A stretch of 64,000 bases of DNA from Streptomyces sp. H27-H5 (GTDB lineage Bacteria; Actinomycetota; Actinomycetes; Streptomycetales; Streptomycetaceae), in the NCBI RefSeq assembly GCF_026627505.1, contig NZ_JAPNLK010000036.1, positions 18,008-82,007 on the forward strand, read 5' to 3'. Positions 31,277-38,773 of this stretch are shown here, one piece after another (the stretch's first letter is position 1; every line of letters begins with the position of its first letter). A program made the position numbers and the translations under genes. The notes below the pieces were generated by a model. The model was not told the origin of the DNA. It made no database searches and saw nothing but the letters and a program-made list of their open reading frames with translations.

Positions 31277-32434
31277 TTACAGGCCCATGGACTTGGCGAT
31301 GATGGACTTCATGACCTCGCTGGTGCCGCCGTAGATGCGGTTCACGCGGTTGTCGGCGTACAGGCGGGCGATCGGGTACTCGTTCATGTAGCCGTAGCCG
31401 CCGTGCAGCTGGAGGCACTTGTCGATGACGCGGTGCGCGACCTCGGTCGTGAAGAGCTTCGCGGACGCGGCCTCGGCGGCGGTCAGCTCACCGGCGTCCA
31501 GGGCCTCCAGCGCGCGGTCGGCGACGGCCTCGGCCGCGTCCACCTCGGCCTGGCAAGCGGCCAGTTCGAACTTGGTGTTCTGGAAGTGCGCGACCGGCTT
31601 GCCGAAGACGGTGCGGTCCGTCACGTACTGCTGGGCGAACCGGACGGCGGCCTTGGCCTGGGCGTACGCGCCGAAGGCGATGCCCCAGCGCTCGGAGGGC
31701 AGGTTCGCGCCGAGGTAGTAGAAGCCCTTGTTCTCCTCGCCCATCAGGTCCTCGACCGGGACCTTCACGTCGACGAACGCCAGCTCGGCGGTGTCGGATG
31801 TGCGCAGGCCCAGCTTGTCGAGCTTGCGGCCGATCGAGTAGCCGGCGGACTTGGTGTCCACGGCGAAGAGGGAGATGCCGAAGCGGCGGTCGTCCTCGCG
31901 CGGGGAGGAGGTACGGGCGCAGACGATCACCCGGTCGGCGTGCACGCCGCCGGTGATGAAGGTCTTGGAGCCGTTGAGGACGTAGTGCGTGCCGTCCTCG
32001 GAGAGCTTCGCGGTGGTCTTCATGCCCGCGACGTCGGAGCCGGTGCCGGGCTCGGTCATCGCCAGCGCCCACATCTCCTCGCCGGTGACGAACTTCGGCA
32101 GGAAGCGCTTCTTCTGCTCGTCGTCGGCCAGCATCTTGATGTAGGGCAGGGCGAGCAGCACGTGCACGCCGGAGCCGCCGAAGTTGACGCCCGCGCGGGA
32201 GGTCTCCTCGTAGAGGACGGCCTCGAACTTGTGGGTGTCCAGGCCCGCGCCGCCGAACTCCTCGGGCACGTTGATGCCGAAGATGCCCAGCTCACCGAGC
32301 TTGTAGTAGAAGTCGCGGGGAGCCTGACCGGCCTGGAACCAGTCGTCGTAGACCGGCACGACCTCGGTCTCGATGAAGTCCCGGATGGTCTCGCGGAACG
32401 CCTCGTGGTCCTCGTTGAAAACGGTACGGCGCAC
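31277..32434 (-). CDS. Acyl-CoA dehydrogenase
   Basis: 385 residues. ALAMTEPGTGSDVAGMKTTA and YVLNGSKTFITGGVHADRVI are the FAD and substrate motifs; the C-terminal LHGGYGYMNEYPIARLYADN then VNRIYGGTSEVMKSIIA contains the catalytic base region. It oxidises an acyl-CoA to the trans-2-enoyl-CoA in beta-oxidation, passing electrons to ETF. It is upstream of tesB and may be co-transcribed. The promoter region carries an AAGCGCTT palindrome. The chain-length preference is unknown. Confidence 0.92.
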   Translation of the reverse strand: MRRTVFNEDHEAFRETIRDFIETEVVPVYDDWFQAGQAPRDFYYKLGELGIFGINVPEEFGGAGLDTHKFEAVLYEETSRAGVNFGGSGVHVLLALPYIKMLADDEQKKRFLPKFVTGEEMWALAMTEPGTGSDVAGMKTTAKLSEDGTHYVLNGSKTFITGGVHADRVIVCARTSSPREDDRRFGISLFAVDTKSAGYSIGRKLDKLGLRTSDTAELAFVDVKVPVEDLMGEENKGFYYLGANLPSERWGIAFGAYAQAKAAVRFAQQYVTDRTVFGKPVAHFQNTKFELAACQAEVDAAEAVADRALEALDAGELTAAEAASAKLFTTEVAHRVIDKCLQLHGGYGYMNEYPIARLYADNRVNRIYGGTSEVMKSIIAKSMGL

Positions 32435-32470
32435 GGCCGGACTCCCTTCGTCGCGGCGGTCCGCCGCTTA

Positions 32471-32490
32471 TGTCTAAGCGCTTGCTCATA
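32471..32490. promoter_or_regulatory. AAGCGCTT palindrome in acyl-CoA dehydrogenase promoter
   Basis: The 8-base core AAGCGCTT (32476-32483) lies in TAAGCGCTTGCT, 42 bases upstream of the ATG at 32434. It resembles the CAAGnnCTTG-type half sites of TetR regulators of lipid metabolism (such as KstR2), but the fit is only partial. The regulator is not in this window. Confidence 0.4.
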
Positions 32491-32547
32491 CAAAGTTACC
32501 GGCGAGTTGTCCATCCGTCCAGAGAGAGGTCCGTCGCACGGCGCGCG

Positions 32548-32573
32548 GCGCCCGGCACGGACCTGCCGGGCGC
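32548..32573. terminator. Hairpin terminator of the CAP-domain gene
   Basis: GCGCCCGGCA and TGCCGGGCGC arms around six bases, 125 bases beyond the CAP-protein stop on the minus strand and upstream of the acyl-CoA dehydrogenase promoter. Confidence 0.6.
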
Positions 32574-32697
32574 TGCGCGCGGTCGCTCGAACGAGGGAAC
32601 GGAGGGGGTGCGTGCGGTGCGGTCGCGGCCCCGCCCGGCCGCGATCGACGGGCTTCGGTTCGGGCGGCCGGGTGGTCGCGTGGTCGGTCGGGTCGGG

Positions 32698-33234
32698 TCA
32701 GGAGTAGTGGCACACGGTGACCCAGCCGCCCTGGACGTCGGCGCCGCTCCTCGCGCCGCAGCCCATCTTGGTGGAGTGGGGCTGGACCATGTTGTAGTAG
32801 TGGCCCCAGTTCCGGTACCCGTCGCTGTTGGTGTCGTGGTCGGGACCCGCGGCGTCGTAGGCGGCCTTCTCGGAGGCCCACTGGCCGACGGCCCCGTCCG
32901 GTCCGACGCTCGATATGTTCTCGGCGACGTTGATCGAGCTGTGGTTCAGCTCGTTGCCCGCGGAGGACTGCGGATCGTCCGCCCATCCCTGGGCCTGGTT
33001 CGCGAGGCCGCCGTCCCAGCCGAGGGGCGGTTGGCCGTTCTGTTGGCGGACGCTGTTGGTCTCGGCGAGCATGGCCTGCTGATCGGCCGGGCTGACCGCC
33101 GACGGAAGGCTCGCGGAGGCGGCGACGGTCGCCGAGGCGCCCGTCGCCAGCAGCAGACCTCCGGCCATCAGGGCCGTCGCGACGGCGGCCGTGGCGCGGC
33201 GGTGTGTCCGGGTGTGTCTCCGGGTGTGGTTCAC
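32698..33234 (-). CDS. Secreted CAP (SCP/PR-1) domain protein
   Basis: 178 residues. The GTG at 33234 follows AGGAGGT. A signal peptide with basic His/Arg n-region (NHTRRHTRTHRRATAAV) and cleavage near ASATVAA directs export. The CAP domain contains NSVRQQNGQPPLGWD, NVAENIS, and the WGHYYNMVQP and GWVTVCHYS blocks; His residues of the usual cavity are present. Function of bacterial CAP proteins is mostly unknown; roles in wall binding or peptidase-like activity are suggested. No other domain is present. The last cysteine pair (MGCG...VCHYS) could form a disulfide. Confidence 0.86.
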   Translation of the reverse strand: MNHTRRHTRTHRRATAAVATALMAGGLLLATGASATVAASASLPSAVSPADQQAMLAETNSVRQQNGQPPLGWDGGLANQAQGWADDPQSSAGNELNHSSINVAENISSVGPDGAVGQWASEKAAYDAAGPDHDTNSDGYRNWGHYYNMVQPHSTKMGCGARSGADVQGGWVTVCHYS

Positions 33235-33624
33235 GGCGACCTCCTGGTCGCACGGGGGCATGCGGGAAGGTCCGGCGCACGTGGGGGCGGTCCCGGGAAC
33301 GGGCCGCACGGCCGGCTCGGGGCGATGGCGCCAAGTGGCCATCGGCGAGACGAGATCCGGTCGACGGCCCCCGCCGCCTCCGGTGAGTCCAGCGTAGGTC
33401 CGGGGTATGCGTGCGGCGACCGGAGCCGGGGCGGCCCCCGTTGACGCGCGATCGGTCGGCGGACGTGCCCCCGGGGCGACAACTGCCCTGCCCCCGGGCC
33501 CTCTTCGCGCCCGTCGGGCCGGTCGGGGGGCGTCGGCCCTCCAGCCGCGGTCGTGGCCCGGTCCGGGGCGTCGGTCCGGATGTGGTGGTCCGCCCGCTCG
33601 CGGTCCTCGGTGGGGCTGCGGCCG
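33235..33624. other. Intergenic, nothing recognised
   Basis: About 390 bases between the CAP-protein start and the PucR stop. It is GC-rich, with open frames in several phases but no start/ribosome-site pairing or family-like sequence. It probably holds the CAP-gene promoter at its left side; I see no defined element. Confidence 0.6.
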
Positions 33625-35385
33625 TCAGTCCCGGGGGGCGGGCGGCGGGGACTGCGCCGTGGGAGCGGCGGCCCAGCGCAGGGCGAACCACAGTTCCATC
33701 CGTACGTCCGCGTCGTCCGGGTCCCGCTCCAACAGGGCCGCGCAGCGGGCGATGCGCTGACGGACCGTGTTGCGGTGCACGCCCAGGGCGGCCGCGGTCC
33801 GGTCCCAGCTGCCGTGATGGGCCAGCCAGCCGCGCAGGGTCTCCCGCAGCACGGGGCTCAACGGTGCCAGCACCGCCTCGGCGTGTGCGCGGGCCTCGGG
33901 TTCGCCCACCAGCCCGGCCACCCCGGTGTCCGCGTGCCGGGCCAGGGGCGCGCGGGCGCTCTCGGCGCGCTGGAGGGCGCGGGCGGCCTGCGCGTCGGCG
34001 GCGGCCAGCGCTGCGGGGTCGGCCGGCGCGGGCGAGCTCACGCCGAGCCGCCAGCCCGGCCGGGGGCCGGGCTCGCGCGGGGTGAGGAGGCGTACGAGGG
34101 TGCCCTCGGCGGCGTACAGCGGGGTGCCGAGCGCCGCGGCCAGGGCGGCGGGGTCGCCGCCGCCCCGGGCGTGCACCGCCGTCCACGGCCCGGGCCCGAG
34201 TGTCTGCGCGGGGGTGGCGCCGAGCAACAGCCGGGTGAGGGCGGCCGCCTCGCCGGACCCGCCGGGCCGGTCGGCGGTGAGCAGGGTCAGCAGCACGGCG
34301 GCGATCGAGGCGATCGTCTGGTCGCCCGGGGCGCGCAGCGGGGTCGCCAGGGCGAGCACCGGCCCGGGGGGAGCGGAGGCGGTCGGGGTGGCCTGCGGGG
34401 CGGTCTGTGGGGCGCCCTGCGGGGCGGGCGAGCCGGCGTCGGCGGGCGCCGGCGGGGCGCCGGTCCCGGTGCCTGTGCCCGCTCCTGTCCCCGTTCCCGT
34501 GCCCGTCGTCCCCGTTCCCGTGCCGGCGCCGGGCCCCGTGCCCGCGCCGATGCCCGTGCCCGTCGGGTCGGTGGAGGCGCCGGTCGGGCGGCGCCCCAGG
34601 GCGTACACCGACAGGTGCCAGCCCGCCGCCTGGTCGGTGGCGGTGGCCGGGCCGGGCGCGCCCACGTGGCGGGCCAGGGCCGCCAACGCCTCCCGGGCCC
34701 GCTCGGGGACCGGCCGTCCGGCGGAGCGGTCCGGCGCGCCCGGGGTGACCAGGGCCGCGTGCCCGGACAGGGCGGTGGCCAGCCTGGCCAGCACCGCCGG
34801 GACCGGGTCGGGGCGCGCCGCCGCGGCCGCCAGGGACTGCTGGGCCTCGGCGACCCGGCGCACCTCGGCCGTACGGGCCTGCGCCATCAGCCGCCAGACG
34901 GTACGGGCCACGGCCGTGAAGGGGGTGCCCGGCGGAACCTCCACGAGCGGCAGCCCCAGCGCGACGCAGGCGTCCGTCAGCTCCCGCGGCACCGTCCCGT
35001 GGACGGGGGTGACACCGAAGCCGAGCGCGGCCACCCCGGCCCGTACGAGCCGCTCGACGTACCGGAGCGCAGTCGCCGCGCCCCGGTCCGCCCCCGCCCC
35101 CGCCCCCGCGCCCGGCCCGTCGTCCCGGGCCAGCCAGGCGCCCGCCGTCAGCAGCAGTTCCCCGCCGAGCAGGTACGGGGACGGGTCCGGCATCTCCGAG
35201 GCGTGGACGGCGTGCACGGAGGCCGCGGGGGTGGCGGGGGTGGCGGGGGCCGAGAGGGTTGCGGGGGCCGTTGCCCCGCCGCCGCCCGGTGCGAGCGTGC
35301 GCAGCCCCAGCTCCCGGTCCGCGAGCAGGGCCCCCAGCTCCACGCCGGGGGTGGGCGGCTGCTGCTCCTGCGCCGGGCGTGGCAT
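33625..35385 (-). CDS. PucR-family transcriptional regulator
   Basis: 586 residues from ATG 35385. The N-terminal PucR domain (~15-140) contains PSPYLLGGELLLTAGAWL and GVAALGFGVTPVHG. The C-terminal helix-turn-helix (HTH_30) has LRGWLAHHGSWDRTAAALGV and HRNTVRQRIARCAALL. Between them is a Gly/Thr-rich insertion (~265-310) that comes from a DNA repeat. PucR proteins activate purine, ureide or nitrogen catabolism genes. It is divergent from the ureohydrolase gene 113 bases away, which it likely controls (inference). Confidence 0.85.
   Translation of the reverse strand: MPRPAQEQQPPTPGVELGALLADRELGLRTLAPGGGGATAPATLSAPATPATPAASVHAVHASEMPDPSPYLLGGELLLTAGAWLARDDGPGAGAGAGADRGAATALRYVERLVRAGVAALGFGVTPVHGTVPRELTDACVALGLPLVEVPPGTPFTAVARTVWRLMAQARTAEVRRVAEAQQSLAAAAARPDPVPAVLARLATALSGHAALVTPGAPDRSAGRPVPERAREALAALARHVGAPGPATATDQAAGWHLSVYALGRRPTGASTDPTGTGIGAGTGPGAGTGTGTTGTGTGTGAGTGTGTGAPPAPADAGSPAPQGAPQTAPQATPTASAPPGPVLALATPLRAPGDQTIASIAAVLLTLLTADRPGGSGEAAALTRLLLGATPAQTLGPGPWTAVHARGGGDPAALAAALGTPLYAAEGTLVRLLTPREPGPRPGWRLGVSSPAPADPAALAAADAQAARALQRAESARAPLARHADTGVAGLVGEPEARAHAEAVLAPLSPVLRETLRGWLAHHGSWDRTAAALGVHRNTVRQRIARCAALLERDPDDADVRMELWFALRWAAAPTAQSPPPAPRD
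34461..34565. repeat. CCCGTG/CCCGTT-type tandem repeat inside pucR
   Basis: About 100 bases of degenerate 6-base units (CCCGTG, CCCGTT, CCTGTG, CCCGCT) encode alternating Gly-Thr and Gly-Ala in the PucR linker. The unit length is a multiple of three, so slippage keeps the frame. Confidence 0.75.
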
Positions 35386-35497
35386 GGATACTCCGTACAG
35401 ATCACGGGGACTGGATGGATGAAACGTACACTTCGTGCCCCCGGGATGTCCGTTTACGCTCGAAGGACCGCACACCCCCTCCGGAAGGCACCCCCTG

Positions 35498-36460
35498 ATG
35501 AGCACGCAGCCGCGCGGACCCGTCGACTCCTCCCGCATCCCGCGCTACGCGGGCCCCGCGACCTTCGCCCGGCTGCCCCGCCTCGACGAGGTCGGCTCGG
35601 CCGACGTGGCCGTCGTCGGCGTGCCCTTCGACTCCGGTGTCTCCTACCGCCCGGGCGCCCGCTTCGGCGGCAACGCCATCCGCGAGGCCTCGCGCCTGCT
35701 GCGCCCGTACAACCCGGCGCAGGACGCCTCCCCGTTCGCGCTCGCCCAGGTAGCCGACGCCGGCGACATCGCCGTGAACCCCTTCAACATCAACGAGGCC
35801 ATCGAGACGGTCGAGGCCGCCGCCGACGAGCTGCTCGGCGCCGGCTCCCGCCTGATGACCCTCGGCGGCGACCACACCATTGCCCTCCCGCTGCTCCGCT
35901 CGGTCGCCAAGAAGCACGGCCCGGTCGCGCTCCTCCACTTCGACGCGCACCTCGACACCTGGGACACCTACTTCGGCGCCGAGTACACGCACGGCACCCC
36001 GTTCCGCCGTGCCGTCGAGGAGGGCATCCTCGACACCGAGGCGCTCTCGCACGTCGGTACCCGCGGCCCGCTGTACGGCAAGCAGGACCTGACCGACGAC
36101 GCCAAGATGGGCTTCGGCATCGTGACCTCCGCCGACGTCTACCGGCGCGGCGCCGACGAGGTCGCCGACCAGCTCCGCCAGCGCATCGGGGACCGCCCGC
36201 TGTACATCTCCATCGACATCGACGTGCTGGACCCGGCGCACGCCCCCGGCACCGGCACCCCGGAGGCGGGCGGCATGACCTCCCGCGAGCTGCTGGAGAT
36301 CATCCGCGGACTGTCCTCCTGCAACCTCGTTTCCGCCGACGTGGTCGAGGTCGCCCCGGCGTACGATCACGCCGAGATCACCTCGGTCGCGGCCTCGCAC
36401 ACCGCGTACGAGCTGACGACGATCATGTCGCGACAGATCGCGCAGGCGAAGGGCAAGTAA
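35498..36460 (+). CDS. Ureohydrolase (agmatinase or guanidinobutyrase type)
   Basis: 320 residues of the arginase/agmatinase fold. Binuclear manganese ligands are seen in LGGDHTIALPLL, LLHFDAHLDTWDTYFG and SIDIDVLDPAHAPGTGTPE. It hydrolyses a guanidino group to urea. The DTWDTYFG and EYTHGTPFRRAVEEGI segments are closer, from memory, to 4-guanidinobutyrase (GbuA) than to canonical SpeB, but I cannot align them here. The ATG at 35498 has GGAAGG upstream. The gene is followed by the TPP enzyme with 5 bases between, so they form an operon under the divergent PucR. Confidence 0.85.
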   Translation: MSTQPRGPVDSSRIPRYAGPATFARLPRLDEVGSADVAVVGVPFDSGVSYRPGARFGGNAIREASRLLRPYNPAQDASPFALAQVADAGDIAVNPFNINEAIETVEAAADELLGAGSRLMTLGGDHTIALPLLRSVAKKHGPVALLHFDAHLDTWDTYFGAEYTHGTPFRRAVEEGILDTEALSHVGTRGPLYGKQDLTDDAKMGFGIVTSADVYRRGADEVADQLRQRIGDRPLYISIDIDVLDPAHAPGTGTPEAGGMTSRELLEIIRGLSSCNLVSADVVEVAPAYDHAEITSVAASHTAYELTTIMSRQIAQAKGK

Positions 36461-36465
36461 GCGAA

Positions 36466-38151
36466 GTGACGCACGACCACGACCTGGTACTCCGCCCCAC
36501 CGAAGCCCAGAAGGCGGCGGCCCTCGCGCCGCCCCCGGGGCGGACGGGCGGGGACCTGGTCGTGGAGACGCTGCGTTCGCTCGGCGCCACCACCGTGTTC
36601 GGGCTGCCGGGGCAGCACGCCCTGGCCGTGTTCGACGCGGTGGGGCGGTCCGATCTGCGGCTGGTCGGGCTGCGGGTCGAGAACAACGCGGCCTTCGCCG
36701 CCGACGCGTACGGCCGGCTCACCGGCGAGGCCGTCCCGCTGCTGCTGTCCACCGGCCCGGGCGCGCTGACCGCCCTGCCCGCCCTCGCGGAGGCCGCGGC
36801 CGCCTCCGCCCCCGTACTGGCCATCTCCTCCCAGGTCCCGACCGCGGGCCTCGGCGGGGGTCGGCGCGGGCACCTGCACGAACTGCGGGACCAGGCCGCG
36901 TCGTTCCGCGAGGTCGTGAAGTCCGTCCACATCGCCCGCACCCCCTCCCAGATCCCCTCGGTCGTCGCCGAGGCCTGGGAGTCGGCGCTCACCGCCCCGC
37001 ACGGGCCCGTCTGGGTGGAGATCCCGGAGGACGTATTGTGCGCCGAGACCCTGATCCCGCAGGTCACGGGCGTGGACGCGACCCCGCACGAGCTCGCCCC
37101 GCGCCCGGAGCTCACCGCCGTGGCCGCGCACTGGCTGGAGAACGCCGAACGCCCGGTGATCATCGCGGGCGGCGGGGTCGTGCGCTCCGACGCGGCCGGC
37201 AAGCTCAAGCAGCTCGCGGAACGCCTGAACGCCCCGGTCGTCACCACCTTCGGCGGCAAGGGCGCCTTCCCGTGGACGCACCCGCTGTCCCTCCAGTCCT
37301 GGCTGGAGGACCGCCACATGACGGACTTCCTGGAGGACGCGGACGTCCTGCTCGTCGTGGGCTCGGGGCTCGGCGAACTCTCCTCGAACCACCACACCTT
37401 CTTCCCCGAGGGCCGGGTCGTCCAGATCGAGGCGGACCTCGGGAAACTGGAGTCCAACCACGCGGGCCTGGGCATCCACGCCGACGCCCGCCTCGCCCTC
37501 CAAGCCCTCCTGGAGACGGTGTCCGAGCGCCCGGACCCGACGGCGCCCGAGCGCGTGCGCCTGGTCCTGTCCGCCATCGCGGCCCGACTCGCGGAGCAGG
37601 ACCTGACCCTGGAACAGCGGCTCCTGACGTCGATCCGGGCCGCCCTGCCCGCCCGTTCCCCGTCCTTCTGGGACATGACGATCCTGTCCTACTGGGCCTG
37701 GTCCGCCTTCGACGCCAAGCACCCCAACACCATGCATTCCGCCCAGGGCGCGGGCGGCCTCGGCTACGCCTTCCCGGCGGCCCTCGGCGCCTGCGTCGCG
37801 GAACCGGGCACCCCGGTCCTGGCCGTCTCGGGCGACGGCGGCGCGATGTACTCGCTCGCGGAGCTGGCCACCGCCAGGCAGCACGACCTCGACGTCACCT
37901 GGCTGATCGTGGACGACGGCGGCTACGGCATCCTGCGCGAGTACATGACCTCCGCGTTCGAAGGTCGCTCGACGGGTACCGAACTCACCCGCCCCGACTT
38001 CGTCGCCCTCGCCGCCTCCTTCGGCGTCCCGGCGGCCACCACCAGCCCGGAGACCCTCCGCGAGGACCTCGCCACGTCCCTCGCCACCCCGGGCCCGTCC
38101 GTCCTGGTCCTCCCGACGGCCCTGCGGATGTTCGCCCCGACCCACCTCTAG
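36466..38151 (+). CDS. Thiamine-diphosphate-dependent enzyme, acetolactate synthase-like (candidate 2-ketoarginine decarboxylase)
   Basis: 561 residues from GTG 36466. The three TPP-enzyme domains are present: an N-terminal PYR domain with VFGLPGQHALAVFDAV and VENNAAFAADAYGR (catalytic Glu), a central domain (RPVIIAGGGVVRSDA), and a C-terminal PP domain with AVSGDGGAMYSLAELATARQ then VDDGGYG (the GDG...D/N metal site). No catalytic-subunit partner is nearby, so ALS itself is unlikely. Being next to the ureohydrolase, it may decarboxylate a 2-oxo acid such as 2-ketoarginine, as AruI does in the arginine transaminase pathway. That function is inference. Confidence 0.8.
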   Translation: MTHDHDLVLRPTEAQKAAALAPPPGRTGGDLVVETLRSLGATTVFGLPGQHALAVFDAVGRSDLRLVGLRVENNAAFAADAYGRLTGEAVPLLLSTGPGALTALPALAEAAAASAPVLAISSQVPTAGLGGGRRGHLHELRDQAASFREVVKSVHIARTPSQIPSVVAEAWESALTAPHGPVWVEIPEDVLCAETLIPQVTGVDATPHELAPRPELTAVAAHWLENAERPVIIAGGGVVRSDAAGKLKQLAERLNAPVVTTFGGKGAFPWTHPLSLQSWLEDRHMTDFLEDADVLLVVGSGLGELSSNHHTFFPEGRVVQIEADLGKLESNHAGLGIHADARLALQALLETVSERPDPTAPERVRLVLSAIAARLAEQDLTLEQRLLTSIRAALPARSPSFWDMTILSYWAWSAFDAKHPNTMHSAQGAGGLGYAFPAALGACVAEPGTPVLAVSGDGGAMYSLAELATARQHDLDVTWLIVDDGGYGILREYMTSAFEGRSTGTELTRPDFVALAASFGVPAATTSPETLREDLATSLATPGPSVLVLPTALRMFAPTHL

Positions 38152-38260
38152 GGCCTCAGGGCCTGTCTTTCGGCACGCTTCGTACACGCTTCGTGCACGG
38201 GTTCCCCACGCTTCTTCCGCCCTGTGGGGGCCCCTCGTGGCGGCTCGGTAGGCTGCCCGT

Positions 38261-38291
38261 GATCCCACACGCAGGGGATCCCACACGCAGG
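38261..38291. repeat. Tandem repeat upstream of the WXG/DUF6571-like locus
   Basis: GATCCCACACGCAGGG (38261-38276) is followed at once by GATCCCACACGCAGG (38277-38291). A TAGGCT -10-like box (38249-38254) lies just before, so the repeats are in the 5' leader of the gene starting at 38326. Confidence 0.7.
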
Positions 38292-38325
38292 CCCGGGGGC
38301 CGAGTCGGAACACGCGGGGGGAACA

Positions 38326-38763
38326 GTGTCGTTCGAGCAGGAGCGGAACGGTGACGGGCAGGGCGCGCCCGAAGGACCGTCCCCGAGGATGCGGCTGAAC
38401 CAACTCGCCGCCGATCCCGGCGGATCCACCACGCCCGGGATCCCCGGCACCCTCGCCACGGCCCCTCCCGCGAAGAAGAAGGCGGCCAACACCATCGAGA
38501 ACGTCCTGCAGCCCGGTACGAAGAAGGCGGCGGACGCGGCCGACGAACCGACGAAGACCGCCGTCAAGGCCTTCACCGGCTGGGACACGGCGGCGGGCCT
38601 GACGAAGGCGCACGCGCACTGGGACGACCAGGTGAAACGCCTGATGGCCAGGCTCAATTCGGAGAAGACCGCGCTGCGCGGGGCCTCGAACCTGTTCACC
38701 GGCAACGATCAGCTGACGGGCCGCAGCTTCCAGCCGGGGCAGTCCAAGGTCGCGGGACTGTAG
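38326..38763 (+). CDS. Small helical protein, WXG100-like, function unknown
   Basis: 145 residues from GTG 38326. No signal peptide. The N-terminal half is disordered and Pro/Gly/Lys-rich; the C-terminal half (TGWDTAAGLTKAHAHWDDQ then VKRLMARLNSEKTALRGASN) predicts two helices, like the helical hairpin of type VII (ESX) small partners. The start follows GGGGGGAAC. It is separated by 10 bases from the larger WXG/DUF6571-like gene, so both are probably one operon. The ESX relation is inference; no WXG motif is exact. Confidence 0.65.
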   Translation: MSFEQERNGDGQGAPEGPSPRMRLNQLAADPGGSTTPGIPGTLATAPPAKKKAANTIENVLQPGTKKAADAADEPTKTAVKAFTGWDTAAGLTKAHAHWDDQVKRLMARLNSEKTALRGASNLFTGNDQLTGRSFQPGQSKVAGL

Positions 38764-38773
38764 GGGAGACGGC

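Noticed and set aside
33553..38151. A 1,532-codon open frame on the + strand covering the pucR complement and the true ureohydrolase/TPP genes
   Set aside because: Only its last third is the real TPP enzyme frame. Before that it is antisense of pucR and out of frame with the ureohydrolase, with Arg/Gly/Ala-biased sequence typical of high-GC shadow frames.
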